DNA from: Opisthocomus hoazin | Taxonomy: Eukaryota > Chordata > Aves > Opisthocomiformes > Opisthocomidae | Assembly (NCBI RefSeq): GCF_030867145.1 | Contig: NC_134414.1 | Span: 84,682,504 to 84,746,503 of the forward strand | DNA: 64,000 nucleotides | Reading direction: 5' to 3' | In this document: in pieces, positions 14,401 through 27,954 of the stretch | Layout: each line of letters opens with the position of its first letter | How positions within the stretch are numbered: the stretch's first letter is position 1 | Notes under the pieces: model-generated | What the model was told of the DNA's origin: nothing | Databases searched by the model: none | The model's input: the letters and a program-made list of their open reading frames with translations, nothing else | Made by a program: the position numbers and the translations under genes

Positions 14401-16268
14401 TAGTTTTGAATGGACTTTCTAAAATTTTATTAGACATTTCTTTGGACATCTTACTTACAAAGAGATGAGTTACTAAACAAAACAGATAAGAACATAAATT
14501 TTTACTTTTTAATACAGGTACACATCTCAAATATTAAAAAATATGAATAACTTGGCAAAAATAGTTGAAAAATATGTAAATACCGTACCAAGAATGAAAC
14601 CTTAGCTGTAGAACCCAGAAGGGAAGATGGCATTTAATGACTAGTATAAGAGCCATAGATATGTTGATGACTTCTTACCTTCAAAGATGAATCCATATGA
14701 GCCACAGTGTTCAATCCTGTGAAAAGTATCGATCTGCTGTTATGAATTTAAAACATATTTTAATCCTTGCATTTAACTTTAAGCACATGCTAAATCCAAA
14801 TGTTTACATGTGGCAGAAGGAGGCAAAGAAGAAGGTAACAGGGGAGAGAGGGAGATGGGCTACAAGGAAACTGCCTGCATATACTTGTATGATGTACAGC
14901 CCATTTAACAGAGGATTTTATAAAGCTCAAATTACCTGTACCTCTCATGAGAGATATTTTTCTTTCATTCTAGCCATGACAGTCAAACAAGAAATGCATG
15001 TGGCACCCTTTTAGTCTTATCACTACCACTGAACCAGGTAGGAAGACAGTAAGATGATTTGTCATAAATCATCATAGTCTGCAGGATTTTTTTTAAATTT
15101 CTATAGAATCATATGAACAATTCTACAGTACATGTTAATTTACATCAGTTAAGTGTTGATGAGGTTTTCCAACTGTCATGGCACAAAGTGGATCGGACAT
15201 TTAGCTACAGAAGAAATTCAGTGCAAAGCAGTGTTGGAAGTTTTCCAGTAAAACTCAAGCCTCCTGGAGTCAGAGGTTTGTCTAGTCTCTAATGTTCACT
15301 TGCCCCTAAAAGGGGCTTAGAAACAACATGTTTGAGGAAATGCATTTTACTGGCACTTCTCTGAAGTGACTGCTTTGTTTTGAAGTTACTTGGCTCTTAT
15401 AAAAAAACCCAAAGCCGACAAAATGAGAAGTCAACCAAACAAAAAAACCCCACAAGCCAAAAAAACTAATACTCTTGTGAAAAAGACATCTTAATAACAA
15501 CCAACAAGGCCACTACTGTTGTAGAACCTTCAGACAGCTTAATGGAAGGAAGGGTGTAAGCAGAAACATTTGTAAATTATTGAACTAAGTCTGCAGAGAT
15601 TCGTATACAAGTCATAGGTAGACTAGAACAAACAACTATGATAGTTCCCAATGGATGCTCCCAGTCACCTTTGTGAGAGGGTATCTCCAATACTCAGTAT
15701 GTAAGCACTCACAAGTATACTCTCCTAAATGTGCAATCTTTCGTGTGGTCATTACAGCAATTAGAAGCTGGTATAATACATGTCCAGATGATCTACAAAA
15801 TAGCTGGACTGGGTACTGATACTACCACAGAAGCATAGATGTAGAGGTAGCTGTAAATCTCAGATCACAAGCGAGGTAAATATTAACACAGTTAGCTTGC
15901 TCTGAAAAGAAGGCTGCTTCATGTTTGTTAAACATCAGACTAGGTAGTCTACACCTGGTTCATTATCACTGGAAAAGGGAATGTAAACCTCCCTGTGGGG
16001 TCCTCGTAGTGAGTGCTTAGTCCTTTAAGGAGTCGCTCCATTTAAAGCAGAATTTATGGTGATAAGGGTTTACTTCCATTTCCTGGGGAAAGGTGGTAAT
16101 CTAATTAAATGTCATTGAGAAATATCCTGTATTTTTAAAGCCCATGGAATCTCAGCTTGGAAGAAGAAATGCCAAATAGATCTCATAATCATAAATGTCT
16201 TCCACTACTATACTGATGATTCATTTGACTGAGAAGGCTTGGAGTCAACTCAGTGGGCAGGGTGGCCT

Positions 16269-16332
16269 GCCTTTCTTTGTTCCTTCATTCCTTCCCTTCT
16301 TCCTTCCTTCCGTCTTCCCTCTCTCCCTTCCT
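16269..16332 (+). repeat. Polypyrimidine (CCTT-rich) tract
   Basis: About 60 bases of nearly pure C and T with repeated CTTC/TTCC units. A long frame across it is serine/proline/leucine-rich and not a gene. Confidence 0.8.
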
Positions 16333-17499
16333 AAAGGTAGATTTGGCTGTTCACCTCCCTTCAGCAAAATGTCACACAGGTATGAACTTCACTAAATACA
16401 AAGCACTCTCTACTGAGTTTGTAAGGAGTATTACTTTTATATCACAGAGCTATGGTTTTGAGAAGTGCACAGATGACAGCTTTGCACCAGCTCCTTTCAT
16501 CCAGATGTCAAAAACTCCTTTGTATAAGAAGCCGTTTACAAGCTGTTCCTAATGCAGTTGATTCTGTACTAGAAAATCAGAGCTGAAAGGATCTATGCCC
16601 CACATACAATTTCACAAACCACATTCCTTCAACCATATCCACAAAAAATTATCAATAATTTCATAAGATAGCCATGGAATGTGTTTACGACACCCGAGAC
16701 AAATTCATTTCCAGCCACAAATTTCAGTTACGTTATGTGCTCTGTAACTTTGATAAAATCATTACTAACCAGAGCTATATAACATATGCCAAGGAAATAT
16801 GACAGAATCAAATTATGTGATTAATACATTTCCTTACAGTAAGATTTGCTTTAGAGAGGGGAAAAAATGCACCATGCTCTCCTGCCTCTTATTGCACTGA
16901 CAAACATAAAGTCCATTTCCTAATGCGTTTGGTCTGAAGAAAGTGAATGCCATGGGTTTTACGATGTTTCAGGTGCAGCCATCAATAAGAACAATGTTGA
17001 GGGCCATAATCAATAAGTTTACAAGGCTGCAGTCATAGGCCACCAGGAAATCCATTTTGACTTAATCGGCTTTCCAATTTTTCAGGTAAAATATAGCACT
17101 TCTGGATCATATCCAAACAATGAAGACACACTAACAAAATGATTCGATGCAGTTTGCAGAGTCTTCACAATTTTTGAATCAGGAAGGTATTTCAACAAAG
17201 ATTAACACTTGGTTTCCCCCATCTTGTGTACCCCTTTCCTCCCCCCTTTTTGGTACTGAAATGAAAACTGTGCTCTCCCTACATAAAAGTGGTCTATGAT
17301 ATCCATGTCTCTGAGGATATTCTGCAGTAGGTTTAATGTGTGAAATACTCCTATGTGATAAAAATACTGTTTGCTGCAAATACATCCTGCTACAGCAAAA
17401 AGACATTTCACAAGGTACAACACTATTGAACAATTTTCAGCATTTTCTGAAAAGGGAAAACAGTCCTTTCTTTCTCCGCCTCCCCGCCCCAGCCCCCCT

Positions 17500-17514
17500 C
17501 CCCCCCCCCCCCCC
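17500..17514 (+). repeat. Poly-C run
   Basis: Fifteen consecutive C residues, preceded by other C-rich groups from 17476 and followed by GGG. Length is likely polymorphic or error-prone in assembly. Confidence 0.9.
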
Positions 17515-19393
17515 GGGTAGCATTTACCTTCTCTTTCTTGAGCTTACCTACCACGGTTCAGTGCTTGAGGTGCTGAGCATCTCAGCTGACTAACTAAAGA
17601 GCATGAGAAGCTGCAGATGGGGCAACCACTGAGAACACAGGTTGTACTGGTATGTCATTGATATGCTTGTTTGCATTTCTGGCAATGATGTATACACGCA
17701 ATTTTCTCTAACTGAAGCCTAACTGCAATAGAGAAAACTGTGAGAACAGAGATAAAATTTGTGTCTCTGAATTTGTTACGCCAAAGAAACACTTCGGTTA
17801 ACAGCTAGAAGAATTCCTCTCCTTTTCTTGGTCTTGGGCACCTCCTCTGGGAGAACCATAGGAGGCTCAGAATGGCTGATCTCTGTGTCTTTCCCCTGCA
17901 CATTTCTACCCTATCTTTGGAAAAAGTCAGGAATAAAACTATTTTGTGGAACTATCATATTTACATTTTTTGCCAAACAAACTGCATCTTTGTGTGAGGA
18001 GCCCATAGCGACTATATTTTTCTGACTATCAGTTATAGCTCTACATGATCCCCTACTAAATGCTTCTTTTTCAGAGAAAGTAAGAGGATGATCTGGACAA
18101 TGAACCTCTAGTTTGAAGTTCCTAATTCTTTGATTTCGTTACATTTGAGTGTAAGTTAGCAGTTTTACCTGCAGTCATAGAGTGATTTGGATTGGATACT
18201 GTTACTGTTAAGACACATTGCCCACACCTCAGGTATGTAGCTAGTAGTAATCAATTAAATTAATAGCAAGACATCCAGATGATACAGTGGAAATTGCTTT
18301 GACAAATTTACAGGAACTTTAGTAAGCCTCTGTTCTCCAACTTCCAAAGTTCTCTAAATGCGGAGGAGTTGCTGGCTATATAATGGTTTTGGTCTTTGTG
18401 AAATGAGGAGTAAATTACACCACCATAATAATACACTTTTTTAAAGTAACCATGATATCATGGACGAAAGACAGTTAGAAGTCCACTTCCAGTATCTCCT
18501 TCCATGAGCAAATTGCTGTAGTTGCCATAGGGGTGTTGTTGACTTCAAAGAAATGAAGAATTCACTCTATCAATATGCAGACTGAGCCAAAGGTGATGGA
18601 GAAAAATGGTATGCATCAATTTTTTTCAGTTGTCTTCAAGCTGATGACATACTCTTCCATTTTGTAGTTGTTCAACAAACCCAAAATTTTGAAGTCAGAA
18701 CTGAAACAATTTCACAATCTCACCAGCACCTGAACCGAGGCACCTACTGATATATTTTCTGTATTTATTTGTGCTCTGATCTTTGGTTCTGGATTCTAAC
18801 TGCTTCATTTTCTTTGGACGTTGGTTTTAAGAAATGTGCTTCAGGAGGCTGACGCTTATCTCTATAAATCTCAGTGACTCATAACACAATGTCTTTCAGT
18901 ATGTTTTTGACCTAGGTTTTGCTTCTTTTAATGCAAAGATTTTCCCTCCAGAATTACTGGTTTCACATTTTTGCTAAGGACTTGACTCTTCTGTTTCCTC
19001 TTCTTTCATTTCATTACAGTGTTTGGTTCTAGATGGTTTATACCACAGGTTGCTTCCTTGTCTCCAGCTCCTTTATTCTACCATTTTGTTCTTCTCCATT
19101 AAATAATTGCCTCTCTGCTATTTTTTGAAACATAGGAACCTTGGACATTGACAATGATCCTGTTAGTATTTCGCTTCATGTTCCAGTTTCACGTTGCAGA
19201 TATTCTAGGGAAAGAGCTGCAAAGAGAGGGGTGAAGGCTGAAATGCTTTCTCCCTGCTGAGGCTTGTTTTAATCACGACAGCGAGCCAACTCCTAACATT
19301 TTGAATATGATGGCTTAGAGCCCACAGGTCCAAGGGCTGAAGAACAGAAGAGACCAACAGCCTGTCTCATGCTACCCTCTGCCCTCTAAATTC

Positions 19394-19410
19394 TTTTTTT
19401 TTTTTTTTTT
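19394..19410 (+). repeat. Poly-T run (17 T)
   Basis: An uninterrupted T17. It could be the tail of a minus-strand retroposed sequence, but I recognise no source gene beside it. Confidence 0.85.
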
Positions 19411-22400
19411 GTTACACTGGGCTACCTGGTGCAGACACAGCCACCAGCACACTCGGTGAGCCCAGCTGCCGGGGCAGACTCCTCAGCTCTTGAAAATTCT
19501 TGTATGGGTTTTAGTTTAAGTTCTCATCTTCCTTCTCTTCTCCACCCTACACAAGGCGATCAGACCCACAATTTGTGAACTGTCAGCCAAAGGGAAGGTT
19601 AACTTAAAATGCTGATGACAGTCATGTTTCTCTTGGGACAGAAAAGTGTTCTGAAAGAGCTCTTTTTCCTCCGCTCCAGTCCTTCCATTTATTTCCTCTA
19701 ATTTGGTAAAAAAACCAGTTCTACCCTCTCAGTGTCACAACACAGGAAGTTCAGTGAAATTACAAAGTGGTAAACTAGAAACCAATAAATGGAATTAACT
19801 AGAAAAAAGAGGTTCTAATTTTTAATTTATTTTAGGTTTTGTTTAGTATTATTCTAATATTAAAATAGTAGAAACAAATAAAATTTTCATATGGTCCACA
19901 GAATTGTGAAATTTGGTGCCTACCTATTGTTTTTGGTGTCTGAATTTATTATGACAATAAAAAAAAAAAAAGAAGTGGATATCTGTATGGATAACCAGTA
20001 TCTAGAGGTATCTTTCTCTAATTGTTAAATATACAGATTAATTTTAATGCAGTGGAAAATCATTTAAATTCTTCTTACGAAGAAGTTTCTTGCAATTTTT
20101 TTAAATTTATCTAGTGTGGCTTCTGCTGAAGACTTTTTTTGGAATACATGCAACATGAGCTTGATTCTAGGCAGAGGTTTCTATGGTTTCACTACAGCAT
20201 TCTTTAGAAAGACATCTAATCCAAATGAGGAATGAACGTCTCTGCTTTTTCTGACCTTTATTTGTAGAAGGCAAATGCCAAGCTTCACAGAAGTCAGACT
20301 GCATTTTGAAATTAATCCTGTACAAACGCAATGAATTTTCACCTGAATATATCCAGTGAAACTCCTGTTTATGTATAACTTTGCAACATGGAAATTCTAC
20401 CAATATTAATCCCATTGGAGTTCCAGTAAAATACAAAACCTAATTCACTTGTGAGGCAGAAGGGAGTTTAAGTTCCAGTGCAACACTGCATACATCACCA
20501 ACTTGCCTTTTTTCCCTTTTTTTTTATATATATGCATATAGTTTCATGGCTGAATTTAGCTCCATCTTGCTGCACTTATCATATTTTCCAATTGTTAAAA
20601 ACTTTGTCATGAAGTTTTGCCTTTATTTTGTGGAGGCTGGAATTATTCTCAGGATATTCCTGAAGCACGTGTTCTATATTAAGCCAAATAAACTTAAAAG
20701 TATACTCAAAATTAACCTGGTGTTTACTTTCTATGCTTAATAAAAATGAATTAAGCATGCGCTTAAGTATTTGTTGGGATTGAAGTTTGCTTGCTGAGTT
20801 AAGAGGATGGGGTTTTTGGCTTAGGTTTTAACAGTCCTCTTCATACAAACACAGATGGAGCATTCAAATGTCCTGATTGCTCACACTTCCTCATGATCTG
20901 TAGCCAGGATCTGGTATGGATTTTTTTAGTTCAGTCAGAACAGGACTTCATCTGGAAAGCAGCAGATGGAAGGAAGGGATCCAAGTTTTTAATCCTTTAT
21001 TTTTTTCTTTTTTGAACAGATGTTGTTGAGATGATTGAGCTACAGAGCCACAAATCCAACCAAGAAGTGGGTAAAGAAATACAGACAAACATATGTTGAT
21101 ATTTGGTATATGGTTAATTAGGCAGGCTACAGTCACCTGCTGCTGACATCAACATCCACCTCTCCTATAATGGAGATGACAGGATTTTTAAGAGTGCTAT
21201 AGATGAAGAATTTAATTTTGTGTACTCTTAATTTCTCATTCAGCCAAGAGAAAAGCTAACCACAACACTGATACTTACTTTAATAACAATCCAACGGCTC
21301 AGCACAGGAGAAGGAAGTTGGTCAACAGCAAGCAATAGAGTACATGGAAGCTAATTTTAGTAAAAGGAGGGGAAAGTTACACCATAAGGCTCTGGTTCAC
21401 AGATTTCAGTTTGGAGCAACAACCTCACTGACAACTGTCAGGTGGAATACTAAATGAATGAAAGAACAATTGTATGGGATAGGATTTACTGTTAAGAAGT
21501 GATAGTTTTCTGATTATTAATTCTCAGCAAAAGATAAGGCTATGAAGTTAGAACTGCAGGGTATGCTGATCTCTTCATGGTGGTCATGACAAAGTAATTC
21601 TGTCAGCAATATATTTGTTAATATCTCTACATCTTTAAAAAGAAAATTCAAGACTTTGATAAGAGTTCCTTCGAAGTAAACAGTAAATGAGATGTGCTTC
21701 ATTTTTATTTTTTGCAAAACTCCCCAGTCAAATTAAATATACGCAAAACTTTGAAAAAGTTACTAATTGCAGCTTATTAAAGCTCGTTCTACCTAGTAAC
21801 TTCCCTGTTGGAATTCAGTAATTATGAATGAAGGGGATCCCAACAGGCACCTGTTTTACACTTGAAAGCTCAGAATTATTGCTCTACAGCAACACTTTGT
21901 ATTATGTAACATAAGTCAAAGGAGAAATTATACAGCAATATTTCTGTTATCTTGTCTGGAAAGACCAGAAATGGAATTCACATTGGATGGGACAGGTTGT
22001 TGTTACTGTACAAAGACCACTGAGTGCAATGTCCATGGGCCTAAAAAAATAACATGCAGAATACCTACAGTGAAATAAAATTTAACCTTTGTTCAGAAAA
22101 GTGCTTCCAGATCCTTAGATGAAAAGCATTTAACAGCAAGTCATTATACTATATGTACTAAAAATCTTCTGGTACCATCTAGGTCATATTTGACTGACCA
22201 TATTGAATAAAATTTTCTTAATTTTTTGTGGTATGAACAGACTACAGTAACAGAAAATAACAAGAGTCTACATAGAAGCTGTAAAAGTTTGAGTTTTCTT
22301 AAATCCAGGAGCAAAGAAATGTAAGGAAATTCACCCTTAACACTGAAGTATCTATGATTCAGTAATTTTTGTTTCTGACCAAAAAACCTTCTACATAAAA

Positions 22401-23223
22401 CAGTTCAACACCAGAAAAGCCTAGAAAAGATTTTTTGAAGATCACAGATAAACAAACGATATTGAAAAAAAAAAATTAGGTCAGGGAAGTAGTCTCATAA
22501 AACATAGAAATTCTCTTACTTGATAAATTTCATGCTCCTTGCCTTTATGGAGTCTGATATTTTACCAAGATTTTGGAGTATCTTATTGACACTCAATTAG
22601 AAATTCAGTTTTTAAAATGCTGAATAAAATCACTTGTTTAATAAAATTGTCCTAAACCCTTCATAATATAGTTTTCTTTAAACAAAGTAAAAATTGCTTC
22701 CACCATGTCATACATGTACTTGTGCATTCCATCAAAACCTGTCTACATGTCTAGCATTTTGTCCTGATGAGATGCCAGAAACAGACAGAAGTAACCAGGA
22801 GAGATGAAAACATAAGCTTTTTGTGGAAATTATGGTAGCCAGGAAAATACATTTTAAGTTTTAAATAATCCAAAACTACAATTTATGTATTTTTAAAATA
22901 GATTGCAAAACTCTCTGTAGGGCACTTCGCAAAAAAAAAAAGCTCAAGAAAGAGGTAAGAATGGAAAAGTAAGGATGGCCAAGAGAAAGATATTTGGATA
23001 CGAAGGAGTTAAAGCCATAACTTTATCAGAATTGAAGCAGGGAGACAGGATGAATTCGTTTCACAAGAATGAAATGGAAGGTGACATGGCAAAATGGAAA
23101 ATGAGAAAGATATAAGGAAATTAAAGAATGAAGATGCAAAGCATTTTGGTTGAACTGCAGGATCACACAACCTTGTACAGTTCCTAGCAAGCATTCACCA
23201 TGCAAAAAAAGATAATGACAATA

Positions 23224-23281
23224 AATTATAGAATAATGGAGGTTGTAAGGGACCTCTGGAAGTCATCTCATTCATTCTCCA
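23224..23281 (-). mobile_element. CR1 3'-end fragment (short, old)
   Basis: About 58 bases resemble the 3' end of CR1 read on the minus strand: ATAGAATAATGGAGGTTGTAAG, broken here as ATAGAATAATGG then AGGTTGTAAGGGACCT, followed by a TCATCTCATTCATTCTCC tail that parallels the usual TCATCTAGTCCAACCCCC. It is divergent and short. Confidence 0.5.
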
Positions 23282-23596
23282 AGAAAAAAAGAAAATATAA
23301 AAATTATAGAAAGTACAACAAAACCCCCTGCAAATAACTGAAAGAAAAAAAAAAAAGCGGCAACAAGATACAAAGGGTAATAGATGTGCAAGTACAGGAC
23401 GGGAAATGGATAAACATGTTGATATCAGTAACTGTATCAAAAACAATCTAGTGGGATAAAAGCCAATCCAGAACAGATTTCTGGTTAAGATCAAAACTGT
23501 AAGTCATTCAAGTGCAAACAGAACAAGAAGCTTCCAATGCAGTTACAAAAAGTTGTCTAAATAGTTTCATAATATTCCCAGAAAACATTAAGATGT

Positions 23597-23601
23597 GCAG
23601 A
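23597..23601. repeat. Left target-site duplication GCAGA of solo LTR
   Basis: GCAGA immediately precedes the TG of the solo LTR and is repeated exactly after its terminal CA. Confidence 0.85.
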
Positions 23602-24744
23602 TGTATTGGGTTTGCATGGCAAGGTTTTGGTAGTGGCGGGGGCTACGGGGGTGGCTTCTGTGAGAAGCTGCAAGGAGCCTCCCCGATTTCCAACAGAGTC
23701 AATGACAGCCAGCGTCAAGATGGATCCACTGCTGGCCAAGACCGAGCCCACAAGCAACAGTCATAGCACCTCTGTGACAACATATTTCTAAAGTGAGGAA
23801 AAAAAACCCTGCACAGCTGCAGCCAGAGAGAGTGAGAATACGTGAGAGAAACAGCTCTGCAGACACCAAGGCCAGTGAAGAAGAAGGGGGAGGAAGTGCT
23901 CCAGGCACCGGAGCAGGGATTCCCCTGCAGCCTGTGATGAAGACAATGGTGAAGCAGGCTCTCCCTCTGCAGCCCACGGAGGTCAACGGTGGAGCAGATA
24001 TCCACCTGCAGCCTGTGGAGGACCCCACGCCAGAGTAGATAGATGTGCCTGAGGGAGACTGTGACACGGCAGGGAGCACACGCTGGAGCAGGCTCCTGCC
24101 AGGACCTGTGGGCCCATGGAGTGAAAGAAGCCCGTGCCAGAGCAGGTTTGTTGGCAGGACTTGTGACCCCATGGGGGACCCACGCTGGAGAAGTCTGTTC
24201 CTGAAGGACTGCACCCTGTGGAAGGGACACACGCTGGGGCAGTTTATGAACAACTGCAGCCCATGGGAAGGGCTCACGCTGGAGAAGTTTGTGGAGGACT
24301 GTCTGCTGTGGGATGGACCCCATGCTGGAGCAGGGGAAGAGTGTGAGGAGTCCTCCCCACGAGGAGGAAGGAGCGGTAGAGACAACGTGTAATGAACTGA
24401 CCATAACCCTCATTCTCCGTCCCTCTGCACTGCTCGAGGGGAGGAGGGAGAGAATTCAGGAGTAAAGTTGAGCCTGGGAAGGGGTGGTGGTGGGGGAATG
24501 GTGATTTTAAGATTTAGTTTTATTTCTGATTACCCTACTCTGATTTGATTGGTAAGAAATTAAACTGATTTCCCCAAGTCGAGTCTGTTTTGTCCATGAT
24601 GGTAACTAGTGAGTGATCTCTCCTTGCCCTTATCTTGACTCATGAGCCCTTTGTTATATTTTCTCTCCCCTGTGCAGTTGAGGAGGGGGAGTGACAGAGT
24701 GGCTTGGTGGGCACCTGGCATCCAGCCAGGGTCAACCCACTACA
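23602..24744 (+). mobile_element. Solo LTR with 5-bp target duplication
   Basis: The block begins TGTATTGGGTTTGCATGG and ends CAACCCACTACA, giving the canonical TG...CA ends. It is flanked by a perfect 5-bp duplication, GCAGA, on both sides. Length is 1143 bp. I recognise the family from avian genomes but cannot name it. An ATTAAA at 24559-24564 could be its polyadenylation signal. A tandem array of 40-54-base units occupies the middle. No internal retroviral DNA adjoins, so it arose by LTR-LTR recombination. Its open frames (up to 232 codons, mostly antisense) are repeat-derived. It ends 250 bases from the PUDP stop codon and is transcriptionally opposite to PUDP. Confidence 0.85.
23910..24336 (+). 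repeat. Tandem 40-54 bp minisatellite inside the solo LTR
   Basis: About nine imperfect units each start with a GGAG(C/A)AG-like hexamer and end with CACGCT, CACGCC or CATGCT. The unit starts I see are near 23910, 23951, 23991, 24032, 24085, 24139, 24186, 24235, 24280 and 24327 (partial). Unit length drifts from about 40 at the left to 45-54 at the right. Confidence 0.75.
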
Positions 24745-24749
24745 GCAGA
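24745..24749. repeat. Right target-site duplication GCAGA of solo LTR
   Basis: This is the exact partner of 23597-23601. A 5-bp duplication is typical of several ERV classes, including ERVL-like elements. Confidence 0.85.
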
Positions 24750-24787
24750 GAACAAGGCTGGATTCACTTCCAAAGATGAAATGCTGC

Positions 24788-24793
24788 TTTAAT
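24788..24793 (-). terminator. Candidate PUDP polyadenylation signal (ATTAAA)
   Basis: ATTAAA reads on the minus strand about 200 bases after the PUDP stop codon. It is the only AATAAA/ATTAAA hexamer I see between the stop and the solo LTR that begins, in this direction, at 24744. The next AATAAA on the minus strand (24519-24524) lies inside that LTR. Use of either site is inferred. Confidence 0.35.
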
Positions 24794-24994
24794 TTAGCAT
24801 TTATCACAAGGACAAATCATAAACATTCCAGTCAATTTTTAAAGGTACTGTGTGGAAGCCTTGGTGATAACATAATTTTTGTGCTCTAGTTTCAAGGAAG
24901 AGAGGAAAAGATGGAAAACAATCATAAAACCATAACAAAATTTCATTTCATTTTCCCGATCTCCAGTCAAGTGCGTGTTCACAGACATTAGGCA

Positions 24995-25171
24995 TTAATC
25001 ATACGCTGGTAAACCAAACAGTTCTGGTTTGAAATCCTCCATGGAGTTAAGCAGTAGTGTTGCCTCCTTTTTAAGATCTGGATTTAATCTTTCATCTGGA
25101 ATCATAACCACTTGCATTCCTGCTGCCAGGGCTCCTTTGACTCCCAGTGGTGAATCTTCAAACACAAGACA
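24995..25171 (-). CDS. PUDP: PUDP last coding exon (HAD motif IV and C-terminus)
   Basis: Pseudouridine-5'-phosphatase (HDHD1) is a cytosolic HAD-superfamily enzyme that dephosphorylates pseudouridine 5'-monophosphate. This exon encodes the last 58 residues plus a TAA stop. It begins [11 protein letters not shown], which is HAD motif IV with the acidic ED pair that binds magnesium, followed by [13 protein letters not shown], and ends ELFGLPAYD, closely like vertebrate PUDP. On the minus strand the exon follows a pyrimidine-rich acceptor ending ctcag. It starts in phase 0, matching the preceding exon, which ends on a complete AAG codon. The 177 bases equal 59 whole codons, with no internal stop or frameshift. 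An upstream in-frame ATG at 25201 is intronic and is not the start. The identification is from protein similarity recalled for the family, not from a search. Confidence 0.95.
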   Translation of the reverse strand, partial: CLVFEDSPLGVKGALAAGMQVVMIPDERLNPDLKKEATLLLNSMEDFKPELFGLPAYD

Positions 25172-27954
25172 CTGAGAAACAAGGAGGTGAGGGGAAAACA
25201 ATAAAGAATAATGTTACTATGAACTTCTAATCTTTTGTTTTGAAAGAGAGAATGATCCCAAATAAAACTTAGCAGGAAAGCTAAATTCATTTCCTGGCTT
25301 AGACACTCCTAATTAGAACAGCAAACCTCTCAATTTGAACATTTGCATGGTAATTAATCTTAAATTAATTTCAATTCAAAAAACCATCAACACGCATACT
25401 TACACCCCAGCAACTGGTTAATCCAGCTGTTCCCAAGTGATTTGTTTTATAGGCATAGGTTTAAGCACAAGCTTAAAGCAAAGTTAAGCAAGTGCTGAAA
25501 TACCTTTATAAGCAGTCAATTTAACTCCTCAAGACCAACTTTACAACCTACAAAACAGCAGAAGCAGTGCTTTCACTTACAGGTGTGGCATTCCCTAAAT
25601 ACACAAGAGGGGAAAGACTACATTACCTAAGTCAATATTAGGACTTTGCATGAGTGGAGAGTAAGACAGAAGTCACTTGTCAGAAGAGTGCTGTCAAATT
25701 CATGCTCTATTTGCTTAATTCTTCCAAAGCAACAGTGACAAAGAAAATCAGCAATTATATCGGAAGGTTACTTTTAGAGAAGAGACAGTTTAGTCAGGTA
25801 GAAGTTCCATGTCTTACAACAGTCACAGTCCTTCAAGATCACAGTTTGGAAGCAAAGTTGTCAAAAATAATCAATACATTATTTACATGAATTTTGTAGT
25901 TTAACATGAGAATACTGAATAATAAATATATAACAAATCACCTAGTCTGAACTTTTATATAATATTCCAGAATGTGTAATAATGTATAATAATCTGTTCC
26001 TGACATTACCCAGTCTCCAGTTTGATTTTCTGGTAGTGAACAATCCAAAGAAACCTTTGGCATCCAACCATCCAAAAAATTCTGACCTACACTGACAAGT
26101 GGTTTCTAACACTGCTGCAGTTCAGACTGCATTTGTTATCAATACTGTCCACACTGCTGCTACTATTACTACCAAAATTACTGCCACAAGTAATTTCAGC
26201 AATTCAGCATAGATGCTGGGATGGTTAGTACAATTTTCCCCACACCCTTTAGACAGTGCAACTCAGCCTTATCACAAATATCTCTCTCATGCATTAGGCC
26301 CCTCTCTACAGTCAATACTGATCTGCCAAATCCCTTCCTACATACCCAGGATGAATTTTCTTATGCTTTTCTTCAGAACACAATAGACTGTGGCAACTAA
26401 TACTGAATGGGTAAGAAAATGATTTGCTAAACTTGGCTTAACTTTTGACTGAATCCAGATATGACACAATGGGAGAACATACAACAGCATACTGCATCTT
26501 TTAGGCTCTCTAACACACAACAGGGAAAATTAGGGATGCACAATGTTTTGTTCTGGCTGTGCTCTAAGAGAACCAAGTTGCAACCTGCAAAACCTTTACT
26601 ATGTTCTAAGAAAACATTTTTGCAGATGGATTAAATGTCTGCAATGTATACACCCATCTGTATCAGAGACTGTGGAAGAAGAAGAGGGAATGAACCTTTT
26701 CTTTCTGCTTTCTTTTTAAACTATTGATTATTTCCCATCAACATGCCAGCAACGACATGGAGTCTGCCAAGAGAAAGTAAGAGGTGCTTTCTACCTTGTC
26801 TGTAATAAAGTAAAACTTAACTAGAAGTTTTTAGTGAGCCAGTGGAATCACACCAATCTCTTTTGTGCTCATTTCCTTTATACAGTCACTAAAACCCAGT
26901 TTCAACAATGTGGTATTTTCAAATGCTGATCATTATCACTATTGCTAACTACAAATATGTAACAGGCTGATACTGCTAAGCCTGGAACAATTGCTATTAG
27001 AACGGAAGCATGGTTCTGCCTATAGGTTTTGTTCTTAACAATAGCTTAGTTTGTGAGCCTAACCACTGTAATGACAGTAAATGAAACCCTGACAGGCTTT
27101 GCCTTTTGAAGAGTAAGCTTAAATTTTACACAAAACAGCATTATTAAGGCTTTTCAGAAACCTTTTCTAATCCAGCGTATACAAAGAAATGTACTTCACC
27201 GCTCTGCCTCGAAAGACCTAATTGACTTCCATGATGTCACTAAGCTTACAGTACGAGAGGAGCCGATGATTACGGAAGGCAATATGCATAATGAAAAGCT
27301 TAACTAATTCTCTGGAACTAGAAGCAATTAAAACTGTTAATTACCAAAGAAGCCAGGTAAATGACCCATAATTACAGTGGCTTTAATGTTACAGGAAATA
27401 AGTGTACTAAGTCTTCCTCCAGTCTTTCATGCTACTGACACTTATTGTCAACCGCACAGCAACATTTATAATGGACGACGAAAGGTTTACAGAGGTTCAC
27501 ATACAAAACGGATTTATTAACTTTGCTGCCCAGTGATGTTATAAACTGTTCACTGTCCTGGCCCATCCATATACTAAATTTAGAGATATGAAAGCGGCCA
27601 AGTTCTTCCACGTTTTGCATAAGTATTGCAACATCAGCATCACTCCAATTGAGAGAGACAGATGAGATTTATACAGACTTCAGCTGAGATTCTGGCTGGT
27701 TCTCTGCATTATTTCTAAAACTTGTGTCACTGATCAATATTACTGCTATGAGATCTCTCAAAAGGTCATAGTAATATAGGACAGTTTTCACTTTGGAATA
27801 AGCTAGATGCTTAAAAAAAGTAAAGTAGTAAAGCATACTAACTTATACTTCACACTATGAATCTAGAAAAATTAATCACTTAACCAAAGGAAGAAATAAT
27901 AAAATCACTGCAGCACCTCATTACCTTGTCTTCCCACATGAAATTTAAGAATGT
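25172..27954. other. PUDP intron, nothing recognised
   Basis: The 3' end of the large intron. Apart from the acceptor at 25172, I see no repeat or exon. Confidence 0.6.

Larger units (their letters stand above)
11461..23223. other. Intergenic, no gene seen
   Basis: About 11.8 kb of AT-rich DNA with simple repeats (16269-16332, 17500-17514, 19394-19410). I saw no exon with convincing protein similarity and no recognisable interspersed repeat. Confidence 0.65.

Noticed and set aside
23699-24413. Two overlapping minus-strand frames of 228 and 232 codons
   Set aside because: They are antisense readings through the solo LTR and its tandem units.
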